Positions 7,040 to 17,967 of a stretch of DNA of 64,000 bases are shown piece by piece. This DNA is from Acinetobacter sp. ANC 4910 (GTDB taxonomy: Bacteria > Pseudomonadota > Gammaproteobacteria > Pseudomonadales > Moraxellaceae), in NCBI RefSeq assembly GCF_004331035.1, contig NZ_SJNT01000003.1, forward strand, positions 275,363 through 339,362. Direction: 5' to 3'. Position 1 is the first letter of the stretch. The number at the start of each line of letters is the position of its first letter. Position numbers and translations under genes: made by a program. The notes under the pieces were generated by a model. That model had not been told where the DNA came from and did no database searches. It saw nothing but the letters and a program-made list of their open reading frames with translations.

Positions 7040-8422
7040 ATGAACGCGGTTACTGCTTCATTTACAGATTACAAAGTTGCTGATATTTCACTTGCTGATT
7101 ACGGCCGTAAAGAAATTAAACTTGCTGAAGCAGAAATGCCAGCATTGATGGGTCTACGTAAGCGCTATGCGGCTGCAAAGCCACTTGCGGGCGCAAAAAT
7201 CCTTGGTTGTATCCATATGACCATTCAAACTGCGGTTCTCATTGAAACATTGGTTGAATTGGGCGCAGAAGTTCGCTGGACATCTTGTAACATCTTCTCT
7301 ACTCAAGACCATGCTGCTGCTGCAATTGCGGCTTCTGGTGTACCTGTATTTGCTTGGAAAGGCGAAACAGAAGAAGAATACATGTGGTGTTTAGAACAAC
7401 AAATCAATGTCAATGGCACGCCTTGGGATGCCAATATGATTTTGGATGATGGTGGTGACTTAACACTACTTGTTCATGAAAAATATCCAGAAGTCATTGC
7501 TAAAATTCACGGTGTAACAGAAGAAACAACAACAGGTGTTCAACGTCTGTACGAAATGCTTCGTGATGGTACTTTAAAAGTTCCTGCAATCAACGTAAAC
7601 GATTCTGTTACTAAATCTAAAAACGACAACAAATACGGTTGCCGTCACTCACTTAACGATGCAATCAAACGTGGTACAGATATGCTTTTATCTGGCCGTC
7701 GTGCGCTTGTGATTGGTTACGGTGACGTAGGTAAAGGTTCTGCACAATCTCTTCGTCAAGAAGGTATGATTGTACGTGTAACTGAAGTTGATCCTATCTG
7801 TGCTATGCAAGCATGCATGGACGGTTACGAAGTTGTATCTCCATACAAAAATGGCGTACAAACAGGTAAAAAAGAAGACGTAAATGCTGATCTTCTTCAA
7901 AACACTGACCTAATCGTAACTACAACGGGCAACTACCACGTATGTGACGCTGCAATGCTTGATTCATTAAAAGCAGGCGCTGTTGTTTGTAACATCGGTC
8001 ACTTTGACACTGAAATCGACACAAACTACTTACGTGGTTACAAGTGGGTTGAAGTTAAGCCACAAGTTCACCAAGTTTATCGTTCAGAAGATGAAAATAA
8101 CTACCTAATCCTGCTTTCTGAAGGTCGTTTGGTTAACCTTGGTAATGCAACAGGTCACCCATCACGCATTATGGATGGTTCTTTTGCTAACCAAGTATTG
8201 GGTCAAATGCATTTGTTCGCTGAGAAATTTGCAGATCTTCCTGAAGCTGAAAAAGCTGCGAAAATCCGTGTAGAACTTATTCCTAAGAAATTAGACGAAG
8301 AAGTTGCTGCTGCGATGGTTGCAGGTTTTGGTGGTGTTCTGACTCAATTGACTCAAGAACAAGCAGACTACTTAGGTGTAGCAGTTGAAGGCCCATTCAA
8401 ATCGGATACTTATAAATACTAA
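7040..8422 (+). CDS. ahcY: Adenosylhomocysteinase (SAH hydrolase)
   Basis: Hydrolyses S-adenosylhomocysteine to adenosine and homocysteine, relieving product inhibition of methyltransferases. The 460-residue protein is of usual bacterial length. It shows [15 protein letters not shown] near residue 57, the DDGGDLT motif near residue 137, the NAD-binding glycine motif [13 protein letters not shown] near residue 227, and the C-terminal KSDTYKY that completes the partner subunit's NAD site. The Shine-Dalgarno AGGAG precedes ATG 7040. An SAH riboswitch in its leader indicates induction by its own substrate. metF follows after a repeat-rich gap, placing two steps of the methyl cycle together. Confidence 0.97.
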   Translation: MNAVTASFTDYKVADISLADYGRKEIKLAEAEMPALMGLRKRYAAAKPLAGAKILGCIHMTIQTAVLIETLVELGAEVRWTSCNIFSTQDHAAAAIAASGVPVFAWKGETEEEYMWCLEQQINVNGTPWDANMILDDGGDLTLLVHEKYPEVIAKIHGVTEETTTGVQRLYEMLRDGTLKVPAINVNDSVTKSKNDNKYGCRHSLNDAIKRGTDMLLSGRRALVIGYGDVGKGSAQSLRQEGMIVRVTEVDPICAMQACMDGYEVVSPYKNGVQTGKKEDVNADLLQNTDLIVTTTGNYHVCDAAMLDSLKAGAVVCNIGHFDTEIDTNYLRGYKWVEVKPQVHQVYRSEDENNYLILLSEGRLVNLGNATGHPSRIMDGSFANQVLGQMHLFAEKFADLPEAEKAAKIRVELIPKKLDEEVAAAMVAGFGGVLTQLTQEQADYLGVAVEGPFKSDTYKY

Positions 8423-8429
8423 TTTTTCA

Positions 8430-8523
8430 CCTCTCCTAAATCCTCTCTTAAGAGGAGAGGGCTTTTCCCTGAATTAAATACCGCAAGGTTCCCCCTCCCT
8501 CTGGGAGAGGGTCAGGGTGAGGG
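8430..8523. repeat. Intergenic palindromic repeats (CCTCTCC and CCCTCTGGGAGAGGG types)
   Basis: Between ahcY and metF there are two GC-rich palindromic blocks. One is CCTCTCC...GGAGAGG at 8430-8460. The other, at 8493-8510, is centred on CCCTCTGGGAGAGGG and is followed by a GGTCAGGGTGAGGG tail. The second resembles the short intergenic repeats common in proteobacterial genomes. The first may also act as the ahcY terminator, although no T-run follows. Confidence 0.6.
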
Positions 8524-8559
8524 TAAAATAATACAAGCATTTATAAAAAGGATTTGAAC

Positions 8560-9396
8560 ATGTCTAAACACATTCCTATTTCTTTTGAGTTTTTCCCGAC
8601 CAAAACGGATGCGGGTGCAGAAAAACTGAAAGTCGTACACCAAGAATTACAACGCTTAAATCCAGAGTTCTTCTCAATTACTTACGGTGCTGGCGGTTCA
8701 ACTCGTGAACGTACCTTAGCAGCGATTGCTGAATTTAATGGTAAAGGTACGCCTGTTGCTCCTCACCTATCATGTATTGGTGATGACAAAGCCCGTATTG
8801 CAGAATTACTCGACATTTATAAAGCACAAGGCATTGACCGTATTGTGGCACTACGTGGTGACCTCCCTTCAGGTCAGGTTGGTCTAGGCGAATTACCTTA
8901 TGCAACGGATTTAGTTCGCTTTATTCGTGAACATTCTGGTGACCATTTCCACATTGAAGTTGCTGCATACCCAGAAATGCATCCACAAGCAGAAAACTTT
9001 GACTTAGACATTCAACGTTTTTGCGACAAAGCCAATGCAGGTGCTAACGCTGGTTTAACCCAATTCTTCTTTAATCCAGATGCTTACTTCTACTTTGTCG
9101 ATCGCATTCAAAAAGAAGGCGTGAACATCCCAGTTGCACCGGGCATTATGCCAATTACCAATGCCAGCAACTTAATTCGCTTTGCAGATGGTACAGGCGC
9201 TGAGATTCCACGTTGGATTCGTAAGCAACTGGCAACCTATGGTGATGACAGTGCCAGCATCAAAGCATTTGGTCACGAAGTGATTGTGAAACTTTGCGAA
9301 CGCCTGATTGCGGGTGGCGCACCGAGTTTGCACTTCTACACCATGAACACGACTGACCCTACCCGTCAGCTTGTACTAGACCTCGGTTTAGCATAA
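8560..9396 (+). CDS. metF: Methylenetetrahydrofolate reductase [NAD(P)H]
   Basis: FAD enzyme reducing 5,10-methylene-THF to 5-methyl-THF, the methyl donor for methionine synthase. 278 residues, a single TIM-barrel domain of typical bacterial size. It opens with FEFFPTKTD (the catalytic glutamate strand) and has SITYGAGGSTRERT near residue 46, HLSCIGDD near residue 75 and IVALRGDLP near residue 107. ATG 8560 is preferred over the in-frame TTG at 8554 because AAAAAGGA lies at proper distance. rsmE follows 40 bases later and may be co-transcribed. Confidence 0.95.
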   Translation: MSKHIPISFEFFPTKTDAGAEKLKVVHQELQRLNPEFFSITYGAGGSTRERTLAAIAEFNGKGTPVAPHLSCIGDDKARIAELLDIYKAQGIDRIVALRGDLPSGQVGLGELPYATDLVRFIREHSGDHFHIEVAAYPEMHPQAENFDLDIQRFCDKANAGANAGLTQFFFNPDAYFYFVDRIQKEGVNIPVAPGIMPITNASNLIRFADGTGAEIPRWIRKQLATYGDDSASIKAFGHEVIVKLCERLIAGGAPSLHFYTMNTTDPTRQLVLDLGLA

Positions 9397-9436
9397 GTAT
9401 TTAAACACGATTCACCCTATTTGAGAGTAAAACCGA

Positions 9437-10153
9437 ATGCCTCGTTTTTTTATGGAAGCAGAACTCAATGTTGATCACACTGTCGAACTGACTGAAACTG
9501 TGTTTCACCACTGGGTAAAAGTTTTACGCGCTCAAGTCGGTGAAACAGCGACTTTGTTTAATGGACAAGGCGGCGAATATGAAGTGACCTTAAGTGACGT
9601 TGCCAAAAAGTCAGCATCGGTTCAGGTCACTGCTTTTAACCCAACCAATCGTACTCCAGCTATTCAGACTTTACTTGGTCAAGTCATGAGTAAAGGCGAC
9701 CGTATGGATTATGCGATTCAAAAAGCTGTTGAACTGGGTGTATCCGAAATTCAATTGTTGACCTCTGAACGTTGTGAAATGCGTCTAAAATATGACCGCG
9801 ACCAAAAAAAGTTAGATCATTGGCAAGGCATTGCGATTGCTGCTTGCGAACAATGTGGTATGAACCTTGTGCCAAAAATCCTTGCACCCCTCAGTTTAGA
9901 GAAATGGCTTGAATCTGAACTACCAGAGACTAAACTTGTGCTCGCACCCAATAAGGATGAGACAAATCCTTTGAACAATGCCAAATCAAATATTGCACTG
10001 TTGATCGGGCCTGAAGGTGGTTTAAGTGAAGCAGAAATTCAAGCTGCGAATGATGTAGGGTTTATCAACTGGTGCATCGGCGAGCGCGTATTACGTACCG
10101 AAACGGCCCCTGTAGTTGCATTATCCATCTTAAATTATAATGTTAGACCATAG
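9437..10153 (+). CDS. rsmE: 16S rRNA (uracil-1498-N3)-methyltransferase RsmE
   Basis: SPOUT-family methyltransferase for m3U1498 in the decoding region of 16S rRNA, using SAM. The 238-residue protein has the N-terminal PUA-like part (MPRFFMEAEL, then FHHWVKVLRAQVGE) and the C-terminal trefoil-knot part with KAVELGVSEI, LLIGPEGGLSEAE (near residue 188) and LGERVLRTETAPV-type residues, here IGERVLRTETAP. Length and motifs are standard. GAGAG lies upstream of ATG 9437. Its place behind ahcY and metF connects it loosely to SAM metabolism. Confidence 0.95.
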   Translation: MPRFFMEAELNVDHTVELTETVFHHWVKVLRAQVGETATLFNGQGGEYEVTLSDVAKKSASVQVTAFNPTNRTPAIQTLLGQVMSKGDRMDYAIQKAVELGVSEIQLLTSERCEMRLKYDRDQKKLDHWQGIAIAACEQCGMNLVPKILAPLSLEKWLESELPETKLVLAPNKDETNPLNNAKSNIALLIGPEGGLSEAEIQAANDVGFINWCIGERVLRTETAPVVALSILNYNVRP

Positions 10154-10314
10154 TTTTTCTAAAAAGATGAAAATACGGATGGATAAGATTGATATTTATG
10201 AATAACCTGATTAATCTAAAAGTGATTCAATATTTTGTGATTTTATTAAACGACTAAGCAGATGAATGGAACGTATAACCTCTACAGTATCTAGAACAAA
10301 ACAAAAATAAGGTT

Positions 10315-13185
10315 ATGAATATTATGCCCGATTTTTTAGATGCGAATCTTAGACCGCAGTTACGTGCTGCGCAAATTCATAATTCCATAAGGCATATCCA
10401 ATTATTTTTGGCCAGTATTCTCATTATTTTTTTATATGTTTATTGCGTTTATCAGTTTAATTTTTCACACTTTTCCATCTATTTCAATGTTTGGTTCTTG
10501 CTCACAGAGCTCCTCGTCGGCAGTTTTTGGTTGCTGACCGCAACTCGGTTTAAATTTGAACAATACTCTATTTCCCAAGCACATCACTGGGTGCAATTTC
10601 TCTGCATAGGTATCGGTATACTGATTGCAACTGGGATCAGTCTTATTTATTACTATTTACCTCTGGTCAATCCAAGTTTTGAACCTGTTCATGCTTTAAC
10701 ATTATCTGCCCTACTGTTAATCGTGACTCAAACATTAGCACTGACCTTCCTAACTCAACGCCTTGATTATTTTTGTCTAATTTTTATTCCGTCTATTATT
10801 CCTTACTTTATATCTCAATTTATTCTTACTGACCAAATTAACCAATTATTTCATCTAACCGTGAACTTTGTTCTCATCGTCATTTTATTGTGTGCCAACT
10901 CCACTGTACGAATCCATAAACGCTTATCAGCTTTATATTTACGCAATGGTCAACTCATTAAAAATGCTGAGCAACAAGTGACTCGGACTGAAGAATTATG
11001 TGAACAACTGCAAAATGAAATGAACAAATCCAAAGAAATTGAATTACAACTACAGCAAAATAACCAGCAATTAGAGCAAAAAATTAAAGAACGTACTTTT
11101 GATATTGAGCAAATGAATCGTAATCTAGAAAATCAGCAACAAAACTTGGATCTTGCACATGAAATTGCAGGTTTAAAACCTTGGGACTGGAATATTAAAG
11201 AACGTCACATATCAGTCAGCAACTATCAACAGCAGAAAAAACGTAAACACTCGAAAGATCACAGTATTCAGCTACAAAACATCATTCATCCAGATGATTT
11301 ATTCTGCTTCAAAGCAGCGTTAAAACAGCATCTCCGTGCCGAGACTGATCGTTATGAAGCCACCTATCGTGTCCAGCAATCCAATGGTGAATGGACTTGG
11401 GTGCACGATATTGGGCGTGTGATTGAACGAGATCCAACCAATAAAAAGCCTTTGCGTATGGTTGGCATACAACGCGACATTCATCAGGAACGCACCGATC
11501 AAGAACGTCTAAAACTGGCTGCAAGCGTATTAGAACAAGCGGCTGAAGGTATTTTTATCCTCGATAAACATTTGCATTATGTCAATGTGAATCCTTTTTA
11601 TGAAAAGATCACAGGCTTTAATAAAGACCATTGCTTAGGTCAGCATCTTTTTGCGCTCACCTCAAACCATAAACCCGCGCAGCAACAAAACCATCAGGCT
11701 ATTTTGGAGCAATTGGCACGTACAGGAGAATATGATGGTGAGCTCACTGAAAAATTTAGCACAGGCAAAGAACTAACATTTTGGCTACATATCAATGCCA
11801 TACACGACGAACATAATCGTATCATCAACTATATCGGCATTGTTTCCGATCTGACAGAACGTAAACTTCAGGAACAACGTTTATCCTATCTTGAAAATTA
11901 TGACACTTTAACGGACTTGCCAAACCGTTTTTATTATAATTATCAACTACATCAATATTTAGTATCGCATCAAGATTCCATTCAACAGCTCGCTGTGATT
12001 CGACTTAATATTGATCGATTCCGACCCCTCAATGAATATTTAAGCAATAATGGTGGTGATGAACTGTTAAGGCAAGTCGCTCAACGTTTACGCTTAACCA
12101 ATACAGATGCGTTGTTTTTGGCACATTTAAATGGCGATGACTTTGCCATTGTGTATGAGATTTCTCATATCCGCCCATCCATTCAACAGCATTGTGAGCG
12201 GATTCAAGACGCCTTTGCTGAACCATTTGATATTTTTGGACAGGACCATATTATTACGGTTTCCATGGGGATTTCATTCTACCCTGAACATGGTCGACAA
12301 CTCGATTATTTAAATAATTGTGCCGAACAAGCCTTAACTGAAGCCAAGCGTTTGGGTGGTCATACCATGAAATATTACTCGAGTGATAACACAGCTTTGC
12401 TTGAACAAGGCATTTATTTAGAACGTGACTTACGCCAAGCTATTCGCAATGATGAACTGGTGGTTTACTACCAACCCAAAATCGACTTTAAAGATCAACA
12501 TGTTTACGGTTTTGAGGCTTTGGTTCGCTGGAATCATCCAACTAAAGGCATTATTCCTCCTGCACTCTTTATTCCAATGGCAGAAAAAACCAGTTTAATT
12601 TCAGATATCGGAAGAATCGTCATTCGTAAGACTGCTAAACAAATTAGCTATTGGAATTCAATTGGTTTTACAAATATTTGTGTATCCGTCAATGTTGTTG
12701 CACAACAATTACAACGTGGACAACTGCTTTCTGATTTAGACGAAGCCATTGCAACATATCAAATTTCAGGCGAAAGTTTAGAACTTGAAATTACTGAATC
12801 TTCGCTAATTGAAAACTCAAAAACTGTCAAAATATTATTGGATCAGATTAAACAACGTCATATTAATATTGCATTAGATGACTTTGGTACAGGCTATTCT
12901 TCACTTGCCTATCTGGCAGACTTCCCAATTGATATTCTAAAAATAGATCGCGCCTTTATTGCCAACATTGGTGATGGCAAACAAGATGCCATTATTAGTG
13001 CCATGGTTGCTATGGGTAAAGCGATGGGATTGACTGTCGTCGCTGAAGGAATTGAAACGGAACAACAGCTTTGCTATCTCGAAAAATTACAATGTGACAT
13101 TGCTCAGGGTTACCTATTTTCGAAACCGCTCTCTGAAAAAAATGCGACTGAATACTTGCAACAACATAAACTTATCCCTTCTTAA
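10315..13185 (+). CDS. Membrane PAS-GGDEF-EAL protein, probable c-di-GMP phosphodiesterase
   Basis: A 956-residue inner-membrane signalling protein. Residues about 25-205 form several transmembrane helices, followed by a coiled coil (205-285) and two PAS/PAC modules (about 285-400 and 400-525). A GGDEF domain (about 530-695) and a C-terminal EAL domain (about 705-950) complete it. The GGDEF signature is degenerate (NGDDF near residue 607), so cyclase activity is doubtful. The EAL domain keeps EAL (near 733), the ELEITES segment, DDFGTGYSS (near 855), a KIDR lysine, and VVAEGIE. It should hydrolyse c-di-GMP in response to a signal sensed by the PAS or membrane part. It is monocistronic. Confidence 0.9.
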   Translation: MNIMPDFLDANLRPQLRAAQIHNSIRHIQLFLASILIIFLYVYCVYQFNFSHFSIYFNVWFLLTELLVGSFWLLTATRFKFEQYSISQAHHWVQFLCIGIGILIATGISLIYYYLPLVNPSFEPVHALTLSALLLIVTQTLALTFLTQRLDYFCLIFIPSIIPYFISQFILTDQINQLFHLTVNFVLIVILLCANSTVRIHKRLSALYLRNGQLIKNAEQQVTRTEELCEQLQNEMNKSKEIELQLQQNNQQLEQKIKERTFDIEQMNRNLENQQQNLDLAHEIAGLKPWDWNIKERHISVSNYQQQKKRKHSKDHSIQLQNIIHPDDLFCFKAALKQHLRAETDRYEATYRVQQSNGEWTWVHDIGRVIERDPTNKKPLRMVGIQRDIHQERTDQERLKLAASVLEQAAEGIFILDKHLHYVNVNPFYEKITGFNKDHCLGQHLFALTSNHKPAQQQNHQAILEQLARTGEYDGELTEKFSTGKELTFWLHINAIHDEHNRIINYIGIVSDLTERKLQEQRLSYLENYDTLTDLPNRFYYNYQLHQYLVSHQDSIQQLAVIRLNIDRFRPLNEYLSNNGGDELLRQVAQRLRLTNTDALFLAHLNGDDFAIVYEISHIRPSIQQHCERIQDAFAEPFDIFGQDHIITVSMGISFYPEHGRQLDYLNNCAEQALTEAKRLGGHTMKYYSSDNTALLEQGIYLERDLRQAIRNDELVVYYQPKIDFKDQHVYGFEALVRWNHPTKGIIPPALFIPMAEKTSLISDIGRIVIRKTAKQISYWNSIGFTNICVSVNVVAQQLQRGQLLSDLDEAIATYQISGESLELEITESSLIENSKTVKILLDQIKQRHINIALDDFGTGYSSLAYLADFPIDILKIDRAFIANIGDGKQDAIISAMVAMGKAMGLTVVAEGIETEQQLCYLEKLQCDIAQGYLFSKPLSEKNATEYLQQHKLIPS

Positions 13186-13329
13186 TCTAAGTCAATAGGC
13201 TTAAGGTCTAAGTTTGTGTAAAAAAGAATCGTGTTCGACTGGGCTTAAAAGACAAGTAATGGTATATTCGAGCAAATTCAGCAAAACCACCAGCATAAGC
13301 TGGACCACTCAGTAACAAACGAGATTCAG

Positions 13330-15609
13330 ATGGACGATCAATCATTAAAACAGCAAGCTTTGTATTATCACGAGTTTCCAACCCCAGGTAAAATCAGTGT
13401 TACACCTAGCAAGCAGCTGGTCAACCAACATGACTTAGCACTTGCTTACTCCCCAGGTGTGGCTGCGCCTTGTTTAGAGATTGAACGCGACCCTTCAACT
13501 GCCGCCCTATATACTGCACGTGGTAACCTTGTTGCCGTTATCACTAATGGTACCGCAGTACTTGGACTAGGTAACATCGGTCCATTAGCGTCAAAACCAG
13601 TAATGGAAGGGAAAGGCGTTCTGTTCAAAAAATTTGCTGGTGTTGATGTATTCGACATCGAAATCGCTGAAAACGATCCAGACAAAATCGTTGATATTGT
13701 TGCAGCGTTAGAACCAACCTTTGGCGGTATTAACCTCGAAGATATCAAAGCCCCAGAATGTTTTTACATTGAGCGTAAACTTCGTGAACGCATGAATATT
13801 CCTGTGTTCCATGATGACCAACATGGTACTTCAATCATTGTGGGTGCTGCTTTACTGAATGCGCTTCAGTTAAATGGCAAAAAAATTGATGAAATCAAAA
13901 TTGTGGCATCTGGTGCAGGTGCTGCGGCGCTTTCATGTTTAGACTTACTTTGTGCAATTGGTGCAAAGAAAGAAAACATTATCGTTGCTGACTCACGTGG
14001 TCTACTCACGACTCAGCGTGAAGGTCTAGATGACTCGAAAAAACGCTACGTACAAGACATTGAAGGCACCCAACTTGCAGATGTGATTGCAGGTGCTGAC
14101 ATGTTCCTTGGTCTTTCTGCTGCGGGCATCTTAACCAAAGAAATGGTCAAGGTGATGGCAACTAACCCAATCATCTTTGCATTGGCAAACCCAGATCCAG
14201 AAATCTTACCTGAGCATGCTCATGAAGTTCGTTCAGATGTCATTATGGCAACAGGTCGTTCAGACTATCCGAACCAAGTGAACAATGCACTTTGCTTCCC
14301 TTATATCTTCCGTGGCGCACTTGATGTAGGTGCAACGACCATTAATGAAGAAATGAAAATTGCTTGTGTATACGCAATTGCGCGTATGGCACACATTGAA
14401 GCAGATGCTGCAACTTATGGTGAAAAATCTGCATCTTTTGGTCGTGACTATTTAATTCCACGTCCTCTTGATCAACGTCTCATTCTTGAAATTGCACCAG
14501 CAGTTGCACAAGCAGCAATGGATTCTGGTGTTGCAACACGCCCAATCGAAGATTTTTCTGCGTATCGTCAACGTTTGTCTGAGTTTGTTTATAACTCTGC
14601 ATTCATTATGAAACCAATCTTCGCCCAAGCAAAAACGGATCCTAAACGTATTGCTTATGCCGAAGGTGAAGACCTCCGCGTATTACGTGCTGTACAAATT
14701 GCTGTAGATGAAGGCATGGCAAAACCAATTTTGGTGGGTCGTACTGCGGTGATCGAAGCCAACATTAAGAAATTAGGTTTACGCTTAGAACATGGCGTAA
14801 ACATTGAAATTGTTGACCAAGAGCAAAACCCGAACTACGAAAAATTTGCTGAAGACTATTACGACATCATGCAACGTAAAGGGGTAACACCTGAATACGC
14901 ACATCGTGAAGCGCGTCGTCGTTCTACATTAATTGCGGGTATGTTGGTTAAACATGGTCTTGCAGATGGTATGTTGTGTGGTACTTATTCAAGCTATGAC
15001 ATTCACTTAGACTTCGTGAAAAATGTGATTGGTTTGAAAGAAGGTCGTACCAACTTCTTTACCCTCAATGCATTAATGCTTGAAGATCGCAACTTGTTCA
15101 TTGCGGATACTTATGTAAATACCAATCCAACAGCTGAACAGTTGGCTGAAATGACCATTTTAGCCGCTGAAGAAGTGCGTCGTTTTGGTATTACTCCACG
15201 TGTTGCTCTACTTTCGCATTCTAGTTTTGGTTCAGATCAAAATGACCCAAGTGCACAAAAAATGCGTAAAGTATTTGAAATCTTGAGTGAAATTGCACCT
15301 GAACTTGAAGTTGAAGGTGAAATGCACGGTGATGCAGCAATGGACGAAACTATTCGTCACTTTGCCTTCCCTAACTCACGTTTCAAAGGTTCTGCTAACT
15401 TATTAATTATGCCGAACTTAGATGCTGCGAACATTTCATTCAACCTCTTGAAATCAACTTCTGGTAACAACGTTACTATTGGTCCTATTTTATTAGGTGC
15501 AGCAAAACCTGTTCATATTCTTACCCCAACGACTACAACACGTCGTTTAGTAAACATGACAGCATTAACTGTGGCTGAAATTCAGCAAGCTGAAACTGAA
15601 GCACTTTAA
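13330..15609 (+). CDS. maeB: NADP-dependent malic enzyme with phosphotransacetylase-like domain
   Basis: Oxidative decarboxylation of malate to pyruvate with NADP, feeding NADPH and pyruvate during growth on C4 acids or acetate. 759 residues, the usual size of MaeB hybrids. The malic domain (1-420) shows [41 protein letters not shown] and the Rossmann motif [12 protein letters not shown]. The C-terminal half (about 430-759) is a phosphotransacetylase-like domain that in MaeB proteins regulates the enzyme and is not catalytic. ATG 13330 follows GAGATTC. A two-part inverted repeat lies downstream, the second forming a terminator before cca. Confidence 0.96.
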   Translation: MDDQSLKQQALYYHEFPTPGKISVTPSKQLVNQHDLALAYSPGVAAPCLEIERDPSTAALYTARGNLVAVITNGTAVLGLGNIGPLASKPVMEGKGVLFKKFAGVDVFDIEIAENDPDKIVDIVAALEPTFGGINLEDIKAPECFYIERKLRERMNIPVFHDDQHGTSIIVGAALLNALQLNGKKIDEIKIVASGAGAAALSCLDLLCAIGAKKENIIVADSRGLLTTQREGLDDSKKRYVQDIEGTQLADVIAGADMFLGLSAAGILTKEMVKVMATNPIIFALANPDPEILPEHAHEVRSDVIMATGRSDYPNQVNNALCFPYIFRGALDVGATTINEEMKIACVYAIARMAHIEADAATYGEKSASFGRDYLIPRPLDQRLILEIAPAVAQAAMDSGVATRPIEDFSAYRQRLSEFVYNSAFIMKPIFAQAKTDPKRIAYAEGEDLRVLRAVQIAVDEGMAKPILVGRTAVIEANIKKLGLRLEHGVNIEIVDQEQNPNYEKFAEDYYDIMQRKGVTPEYAHREARRRSTLIAGMLVKHGLADGMLCGTYSSYDIHLDFVKNVIGLKEGRTNFFTLNALMLEDRNLFIADTYVNTNPTAEQLAEMTILAAEEVRRFGITPRVALLSHSSFGSDQNDPSAQKMRKVFEILSEIAPELEVEGEMHGDAAMDETIRHFAFPNSRFKGSANLLIMPNLDAANISFNLLKSTSGNNVTIGPILLGAAKPVHILTPTTTTRRLVNMTALTVAEIQQAETEAL

Positions 15610-15642
15610 TCTTTAGTGAAAAGCTCAAGTTATTGACTTGAG

Positions 15643-15689
15643 AAAACCTCTATTCTGTAGCATGATTGCTTGAAGAATAGAGGTTTTTT
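15643..15689 (+). terminator. maeB terminator overlapping the cca ribosome-binding site
   Basis: AAAACCTCTATTCT (15643-15656) pairs with AGAATAGAGGTTTT (15674-15687) over 14 base pairs, ending in six T. The cca ATG at 15691 begins two bases later, and its only Shine-Dalgarno-like bases (AGAGG, 15679-15683) lie in the right arm. A second hairpin, CTCAAGT with ACTTGAG, precedes it at 15624-15642. Confidence 0.85.
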
Positions 15690-15690
15690 C

Positions 15691-16935
15691 ATGCAAGTTT
15701 ATTTAGTAGGCGGTGCAGTACGAGATCACTTACTCGGACACCCCTATCACGAAAAAGATTATGTCGTTGTTGGTGCTACTCCAGAGCAATTACTTGCACT
15801 TGGCTATCAGCCTGTAGGCAAAGACTTTCCCGTTTTTCTACACCCAGAATCAAAAGAAGAATATGCCTTAGCCCGTACTGAGCGTAAATCAGGACAGGGT
15901 TATCATGGTTTCGAATTCTTTACCGATGTTAGCGTTACCCTTGAAGATGATTTAATTCGTCGTGACTTAACCATCAATGCCATAGCCATGGACGAAGCTG
16001 GGAAAATCTATGATCCCTATCAAGGTCAACAAGATTTAGCCAATAAAATACTCCGCCATGTCTCCCATGCCTTTGTTGAAGATCCGCTTCGCGTATTGCG
16101 TGTGGCACGTTTTGCTGCACGTTACAAACCTTTAGGTTTTAGCATTGCTACGGAAACGCTAGATTTAATGCGGCAATTGGCAGAATCTGGGGAATTGAAT
16201 GCACTTACCGCCGAACGGGTTTGGAAAGAAACATCACGTGCATTAATGGAACCCCATGCAGATATTTATTTTGAGGTTTTAGAAGCCTGTGGTGCATTAA
16301 AAGTTTTATTTCCTGAAATTCAAGCCCTGTTTGGCATTCCGCAACGTCCTGAATATCATCCAGAAATCGACTGCGGTGTTCACACACTCATGTCTCTCCA
16401 TCAAGCCTGTAAAGCCAATTATTCACTGGATGTACGCTTTGCCGTTTTGGTGCATGATTTGGGTAAAGCCCTTACCCCTGAGCATGAATTACCTCGACAC
16501 ATCATGCATGAAGAGCGTGGGATTCGACCCGTGACTCAGGTCTGTGATCGGTTAAAAGTACCGACTCAAACCAAGCAATTGGCCTTGGCTGTCTGTAAAG
16601 AACACTTAAAGTGCCATCAAGCTTTTACATTGAAACCAGGAACACTCTGGCGCCTACTACAACGTCTTGATGTACTACGCCGACCAGAACGAGTTGAAGC
16701 CTTCATACAAGCCTGTGAATGTGATGCCCGTGGACGTCTTGGACTTGAAGATCGTGAGTATCCGCAAGCCACTTATATGCGTAATGCCATAGAAGTTGTC
16801 CGTGGAATAAAAGCACAAGATTTGCCTGAAGATGTTCAAGGCTCTGAAATAGGTGAAATGCTGATTCAACGTCGTATTCAAGCCTTAGAAGCCTATAAAG
16901 CACAGCACGTTGTTGCGACAGATAAATCAGAATAA
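15691..16935 (+). CDS. cca: Multifunctional CCA tRNA nucleotidyltransferase
   Basis: Adds or repairs the 3' CCA end of tRNAs. The 414-residue protein has the class II nucleotidyltransferase head with YLVGGAVRD (residues 3-11), the metal-binding region near [10 protein letters not shown], and RRDLTINA with the neck motif [17 protein letters not shown]-terminal HD domain (VLVHDLGK near residue 253) gives the 2'-phosphatase/phosphodiesterase activities of gammaproteobacterial Cca. Start ATG 15691 gives MQVYLVGG like E. coli Cca; the longer frame from a TTG at 15670 would lie inside the maeB terminator. Its ribosome-binding site is inside that hairpin. Confidence 0.95.
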   Translation: MQVYLVGGAVRDHLLGHPYHEKDYVVVGATPEQLLALGYQPVGKDFPVFLHPESKEEYALARTERKSGQGYHGFEFFTDVSVTLEDDLIRRDLTINAIAMDEAGKIYDPYQGQQDLANKILRHVSHAFVEDPLRVLRVARFAARYKPLGFSIATETLDLMRQLAESGELNALTAERVWKETSRALMEPHADIYFEVLEACGALKVLFPEIQALFGIPQRPEYHPEIDCGVHTLMSLHQACKANYSLDVRFAVLVHDLGKALTPEHELPRHIMHEERGIRPVTQVCDRLKVPTQTKQLALAVCKEHLKCHQAFTLKPGTLWRLLQRLDVLRRPERVEAFIQACECDARGRLGLEDREYPQATYMRNAIEVVRGIKAQDLPEDVQGSEIGEMLIQRRIQALEAYKAQHVVATDKSE

Positions 16936-16940
16936 TCAGA

Positions 16941-16968
16941 AGCCCCGATGTAAAAAATCGGGGCTTTA
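16941..16968. terminator. Bidirectional terminator between cca and epmA
   Basis: AGCCCCGAT (16941-16949) pairs with ATCGGGGCT (16957-16965), flanked by TTTAAA on the right. It serves the convergent genes cca and epmA. Confidence 0.8.
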
Positions 16969-16989
16969 AACTGGCCAGTTTATCTATGG

Positions 16990-17967
16990 CTATGCAATCA
17001 GTGCAGGAAAGGTAATCACCTGCTCCAAACGCATTTTTTCAGTTGCCACCATCAATAAACGATCTAAGCCTAAAGCAATCCCTGCACATTCTGACATATT
17101 CGGCAAAGCAGCTAATAGATATTCGTCAATAGGCATCACATGCAAGCCTAACTGCTTACGCTCTTGATTATCTGCCTCAAAACGTTGACGTAGAACCTCA
17201 GCATCAATCAATTCATCATAAGCATTCGCCAATTCCAAACCTTCGATATACAGTTCAAAACGTGCTGCAACCAATTCACCATCTTCATCATGTTTAGTTT
17301 TTGCCAGAGATGCTAACTCAGGTGGGAAATCTGTCAAAAATACAGCCGTGTCAAAACCTAAACTAGGCTCTACAAAATGTGAAAACAGTAAATCAATATA
17401 TCCAAGTCGATCATCACCCAAATCCAGATTTAAACCGACGCGCTGACAACAATCTTTCAGTTCTTTCAAGCTGGCTTGTAAAGGATTTAACTCCAAACGA
17501 TCCATAAATGCATGTTTATAACTTAAAATAGTCGGATGGATTTCACCAAAACGCTGCGCCAAAGTCACATTTAATAGATCAGTAACTTCGAACATTAAAT
17601 CTTTTAAACTAAAGTGCGGACGATACCACTCCAGCATACTAAATTCGCTGTTGTGCTTACGTCCATGCTCATCGTCACGGAAAACCTTACAAATTTGATA
17701 AATTGGTCCACTGCCCGTTGCCAATAAACGTTTCATGGCAAATTCTGGTGAAGTCTGCAAATAATGTGTTGCAAGTTTACCTTGTACATGGCGCTTTGCC
17801 TGTACCGAAGCTAAGTGCACATCGGTTACACCAGCTTGCGATAAAATTGGAGTTTCAACTTCTAAAACTTGACGTTCAGCAAAAAACTGTCGAATTTGTG
17901 CATACATTTTGGCACGCGCTTGCATTGCCGCTAAATCACAAGTCGGTTGATAATGAACTTGACTCAC
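16990..17967 (-). CDS. epmA: EF-P--(R)-beta-lysine ligase EpmA (GenX/PoxA)
   Basis: A truncated lysyl-tRNA-synthetase-like enzyme that attaches beta-lysine to elongation factor P. The class II motifs are present: FFAERQVLEVETPIL (motif 1), VFRDDEHGRKHNSEFSMLEW (motif 2) and GIALGLDRLLM (motif 3). The anticodon-binding domain of LysRS is absent. GTG 17967 gives 325 residues, the same length as E. coli EpmA, and has GGAGG nine bases upstream. The frame extends to another GTG at 17994 with no advantage. The GTG overlaps the pdxB stop as GTGA, so translation is coupled to pdxB. The partner genes epmB and efp are not in this window. Confidence 0.93.
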   Translation of the reverse strand: MSQVHYQPTCDLAAMQARAKMYAQIRQFFAERQVLEVETPILSQAGVTDVHLASVQAKRHVQGKLATHYLQTSPEFAMKRLLATGSGPIYQICKVFRDDEHGRKHNSEFSMLEWYRPHFSLKDLMFEVTDLLNVTLAQRFGEIHPTILSYKHAFMDRLELNPLQASLKELKDCCQRVGLNLDLGDDRLGYIDLLFSHFVEPSLGFDTAVFLTDFPPELASLAKTKHDEDGELVAARFELYIEGLELANAYDELIDAEVLRQRFEADNQERKQLGLHVMPIDEYLLAALPNMSECAGIALGLDRLLMVATEKMRLEQVITFPALIA

